Part shown: in pieces, positions 62,133-64,000 of the stretch
How positions within the stretch are numbered: the stretch's first letter is position 1
Layout: every line of letters begins with the position of its first letter
NCBI GenBank assembly: GCA_022600955.1
Contig: JAHZJK010000003.1
Location: 124,001 to 188,000, forward strand
Direction of reading: 5' to 3'
Length of the DNA: 64,000 nt
Source of the DNA: Gammaproteobacteria bacterium
Lineage (GTDB): Bacteria; Pseudomonadota; Gammaproteobacteria; Steroidobacterales; Woeseiaceae
The notes under the pieces: generated by a model
What the model saw: the letters and a program-made list of their open reading frames with translations, nothing else
What the model was told of the DNA's origin: nothing
Databases searched by the model: none
Position numbers and translations under genes: made by a program

Positions 62133-64000
62133 ATGCAATTCACATTCCGAATGAATATCGTTGTCTCGGTAATGCTCGCGGCTACATGCACAACAGTTAT
62201 GGCCCAAGTTACTGACGGTGACCCCGGTGCCAATCCGAAACAGGCACGACTCGAAGAAATTACCGTGACTGCGGAGAGGCGAACTGAGAGTGCTCAGTCT
62301 GTACCCATTGCTATTACGGCGCTGGATAGCGATGCACTTGGGGCACGTCAAATCTCCGAACTTCAGATGCTCAAAGCGGTAGTCCCAAATATCGTGATCG
62401 AAGATGTTCCAGGCATTTCTTCCAGCGTGAAACTCACGCTTCGAGGCGTGGGCACTGATAACCCTGTATTCACAAGTGACAGTGGAGTGGGGCTTTACAT
62501 AGATGACGTCTTCATCGCCCGGGCGCTAGCAGCCAACCTGGAATTGGTCGATATCGAGCGAGTCGAAGTACTCCGTGGCCCTCAAGGTACCTTGTACGGG
62601 CGAAATTCATCGGCAGGCGCGCTCAAAATTCAAACAGCTAACCCTGTTCTGGATGAAGACATACTGTTTGCTCAGATTGGCTTCGGGAATGAAGGCCAAA
62701 CTGAAGTGAAGGGAGCGCTCAACGCACCAATCGTTGAAGGAAAGCTCGCGGCGCGGGTAGCGATGTTTTCATCAAGCCACGATCCGCTGCAAACCAACTT
62801 GAGCGACGGTAGCGGGAGTTACGACAAGAATGTCGATGGTGGTCGAGTGAAGTTGCTCTGGGACGCTGCTCCTGACGTTGACGTATTGCTGTCGGCCGAC
62901 TTTGTAAGAGAGCGCGCTCTGCCCAATTCTGGCGTGTCATTTCTCGATGCGGACTATGACTTTGATGGAACCTTGGACTATGTCTACGACGGCAATCTTT
63001 ATACCTATGAAAGCCAGTTGAGCGATATTTTTCAGGACAGCGAGAATGTGGGCGTCATGGCTCGCGTGGAATGGGATCTTTCCGATGTGCTCACCCTGAC
63101 ATCAATTACCGGCTATCGGGAGTTGGAAGTCTCAGTTCGTGCCGAGGTCGATGGGCTTACAGTCTCCCGATTCGAACCGCATCAGCGTCTCGATAATTCG
63201 CAGTTTAGTCAAGAAATCAATCTAACGGGTTCATATGATCGGTTCAATTGGGTCAGTGGTATCTATTATTTCCAGGAAGATAATGATTTTCTCTGGGATC
63301 TAACCGTTTTTGGGAATCTCGGTGCCCCGCAGAATTTTCAGCTGTTCAACCAAGAAACTGAGGCTTTCGCCGTGTACGGCCAGGCGACAATTGATCTTAC
63401 CGATCGGATCAGCCTAACTGGTGGCATTCGCTACACCGACGAGACGAAGGACTTCGTTGCTGACGGTTTCAACAAAACAGGACCACAAGCTATTCGCGGT
63501 GGAACGCCCGACGGGACACTCGATTGGTCGTTTGCCGATGACCTCTCGTTCGACGATACCTCGTATCGCCTGGCTGCAGATTTTGCGGCAACTGATGACA
63601 TCCTATTGTATGCAAGCTACTCGACTGGATACCGAAGTGGTGGATTTAATGGTGGCGCCCGTTCGTTGGCGCAGGTCAGTGCGTTGCCTTTCGCAGAAGA
63701 AACCGTAGATACAGCCGAAATCGGATTGAAGTCTATGTGGGCTGATGGACGGGTACGTGTCAACGCGACGTATTATATGTCCGATTTCAAGAACCTCCAG
63801 GAAGCTTCACTAAGAGGCGGCGTATTTGATACAGATACAGCAGATGCTGATATTAGCGGTATTGAGGTTGAGGCAAATGCCATTCTCTTTGACAACTTCA
63901 CGTTGGGCGTGCAGGCAGGGACGATAGATAGCGAGGTGAAAACAACCGGTAACCGGGTCAAGAACACGCCAGAGTTTTCGTACACCTTAATGGCAGACTA
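62133..64000 (+). CDS. TonB-dependent outer-membrane receptor (cut by window end)
   Basis: The frame runs from ATG 62133, with GAGGAG 9 bases upstream, to the end of the window without a stop, giving 622 residues. There is a signal peptide (cut near VMAQ), a TonB box EITVTAERR, a plug (PIAITALDS, GTLYGRNSSAGAL) and many barrel strands, including YASYSTGYRSGGFNGG. The last 100-150 residues should be missing. By position after RhaT it is the candidate importer of rhamnose-containing oligosaccharides or glycosides across the outer membrane. Confidence 0.92.
   Translation, partial: MQFTFRMNIVVSVMLAATCTTVMAQVTDGDPGANPKQARLEEITVTAERRTESAQSVPIAITALDSDALGARQISELQMLKAVVPNIVIEDVPGISSSVKLTLRGVGTDNPVFTSDSGVGLYIDDVFIARALAANLELVDIERVEVLRGPQGTLYGRNSSAGALKIQTANPVLDEDILFAQIGFGNEGQTEVKGALNAPIVEGKLAARVAMFSSSHDPLQTNLSDGSGSYDKNVDGGRVKLLWDAAPDVDVLLSADFVRERALPNSGVSFLDADYDFDGTLDYVYDGNLYTYESQLSDIFQDSENVGVMARVEWDLSDVLTLTSITGYRELEVSVRAEVDGLTVSRFEPHQRLDNSQFSQEINLTGSYDRFNWVSGIYYFQEDNDFLWDLTVFGNLGAPQNFQLFNQETEAFAVYGQATIDLTDRISLTGGIRYTDETKDFVADGFNKTGPQAIRGGTPDGTLDWSFADDLSFDDTSYRLAADFAATDDILLYASYSTGYRSGGFNGGARSLAQVSALPFAEETVDTAEIGLKSMWADGRVRVNATYYMSDFKNLQEASLRGGVFDTDTADADISGIEVEANAILFDNFTLGVQAGTIDSEVKTTGNRVKNTPEFSYTLMAD

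Noticed and set aside
1..64000. tRNA, rRNA or CRISPR arrays
   Set aside because: No cloverleaf-like sequences, ribosomal segments or regularly spaced direct repeats were seen by eye; a covariance-model scan was not possible.

Overview
The window reads as a piece of a Gram-negative, aerobic, probably marine proteobacterial chromosome; a gammaproteobacterium of the hydrocarbon- or steroid-degrading kind is my best guess. The signs are TonB-dependent receptors, PQQ dehydrogenases with cytochrome c domains, many CoA-linked catabolic genes, Tat and lipoprotein signals and moderate GC. Genes are densely packed, strands alternate in long operons, and no tRNA, rRNA, CRISPR or phage genes were seen.

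Layout. (1) 1-2008: the tail of a PQQ dehydrogenase, an enoyl-CoA hydratase-like gene and an HSL-type esterase, plus strand. (2) 9593-2021, minus strand: a seven-gene operon (enoyl-CoA hydratase, thiolase-like protein, DUF35, acyl-CoA ligase, nitronate monooxygenase-like, SDR, MFS). (3) 9782-14594: an exported DUF3604 metallohydrolase facing an overlapping parvulin/HupE/DUF3179 operon. (4) 14658-19184, minus: adenylate-forming ligase, amidohydrolase and a PQQ alcohol dehydrogenase lipoprotein. (5) 19294-23436, plus: Baeyer-Villiger-type monooxygenase and a TonB receptor, closed by strong hairpins. (6) 23571-29599, plus: E1 alpha/beta of a 2-oxoacid/acetoin-type dehydrogenase with a stand-alone lipoyl carrier, then SnoaL-like, GlcG-like, IclR and cyclase-family genes and a LysR gene. 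(7) 29620-34179: two luciferase-like oxidoreductases, an FMN reductase, and a second DUF35 plus thiolase-like pair. (8) 34454-49395, plus: a 15-kb, 13-gene operon with a double CoA-transferase, isochorismatase-like protein, acyl-CoA ligase, SDR, cytochrome-PQQ dehydrogenase, full E1/E2, enoyl-CoA hydratase, acyl-CoA dehydrogenase, Na+/solute symporter with a small membrane partner, and an SDR. (9) 49398-50960: a scar with a gene remnant, a ParDE toxin-antitoxin pair and the 3' end of an IS256-family transposase. (10) 51005-64000: an L-rhamnose utilisation locus with esterase, sugar dehydrogenase, GntR regulator, lactonase-like amidohydrolase, hydroxyacid dehydrogenase, 2-keto-3-deoxyrhamnonate dehydrogenase, GH78 rhamnosidase, diketo-acid hydrolase, RhaT and a TonB receptor cut by the window end.

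How it works together. Regions 2 and 4-8 look like pathways that activate an organic acid to its CoA ester and shorten it. Two thiolase-fold proteins paired with DUF35 lack the nucleophilic cysteine, which resembles the retro-aldolases of steroid side-chain catabolism, but no ring-cleavage genes are present, so the substrate stays open. Region 10 fits the non-phosphorylative diketo-hydrolase route from L-rhamnose to pyruvate and lactate, lacking only the rhamnonate dehydratase in this window. Paired palindromes next to the GntR gene are its likely operator.
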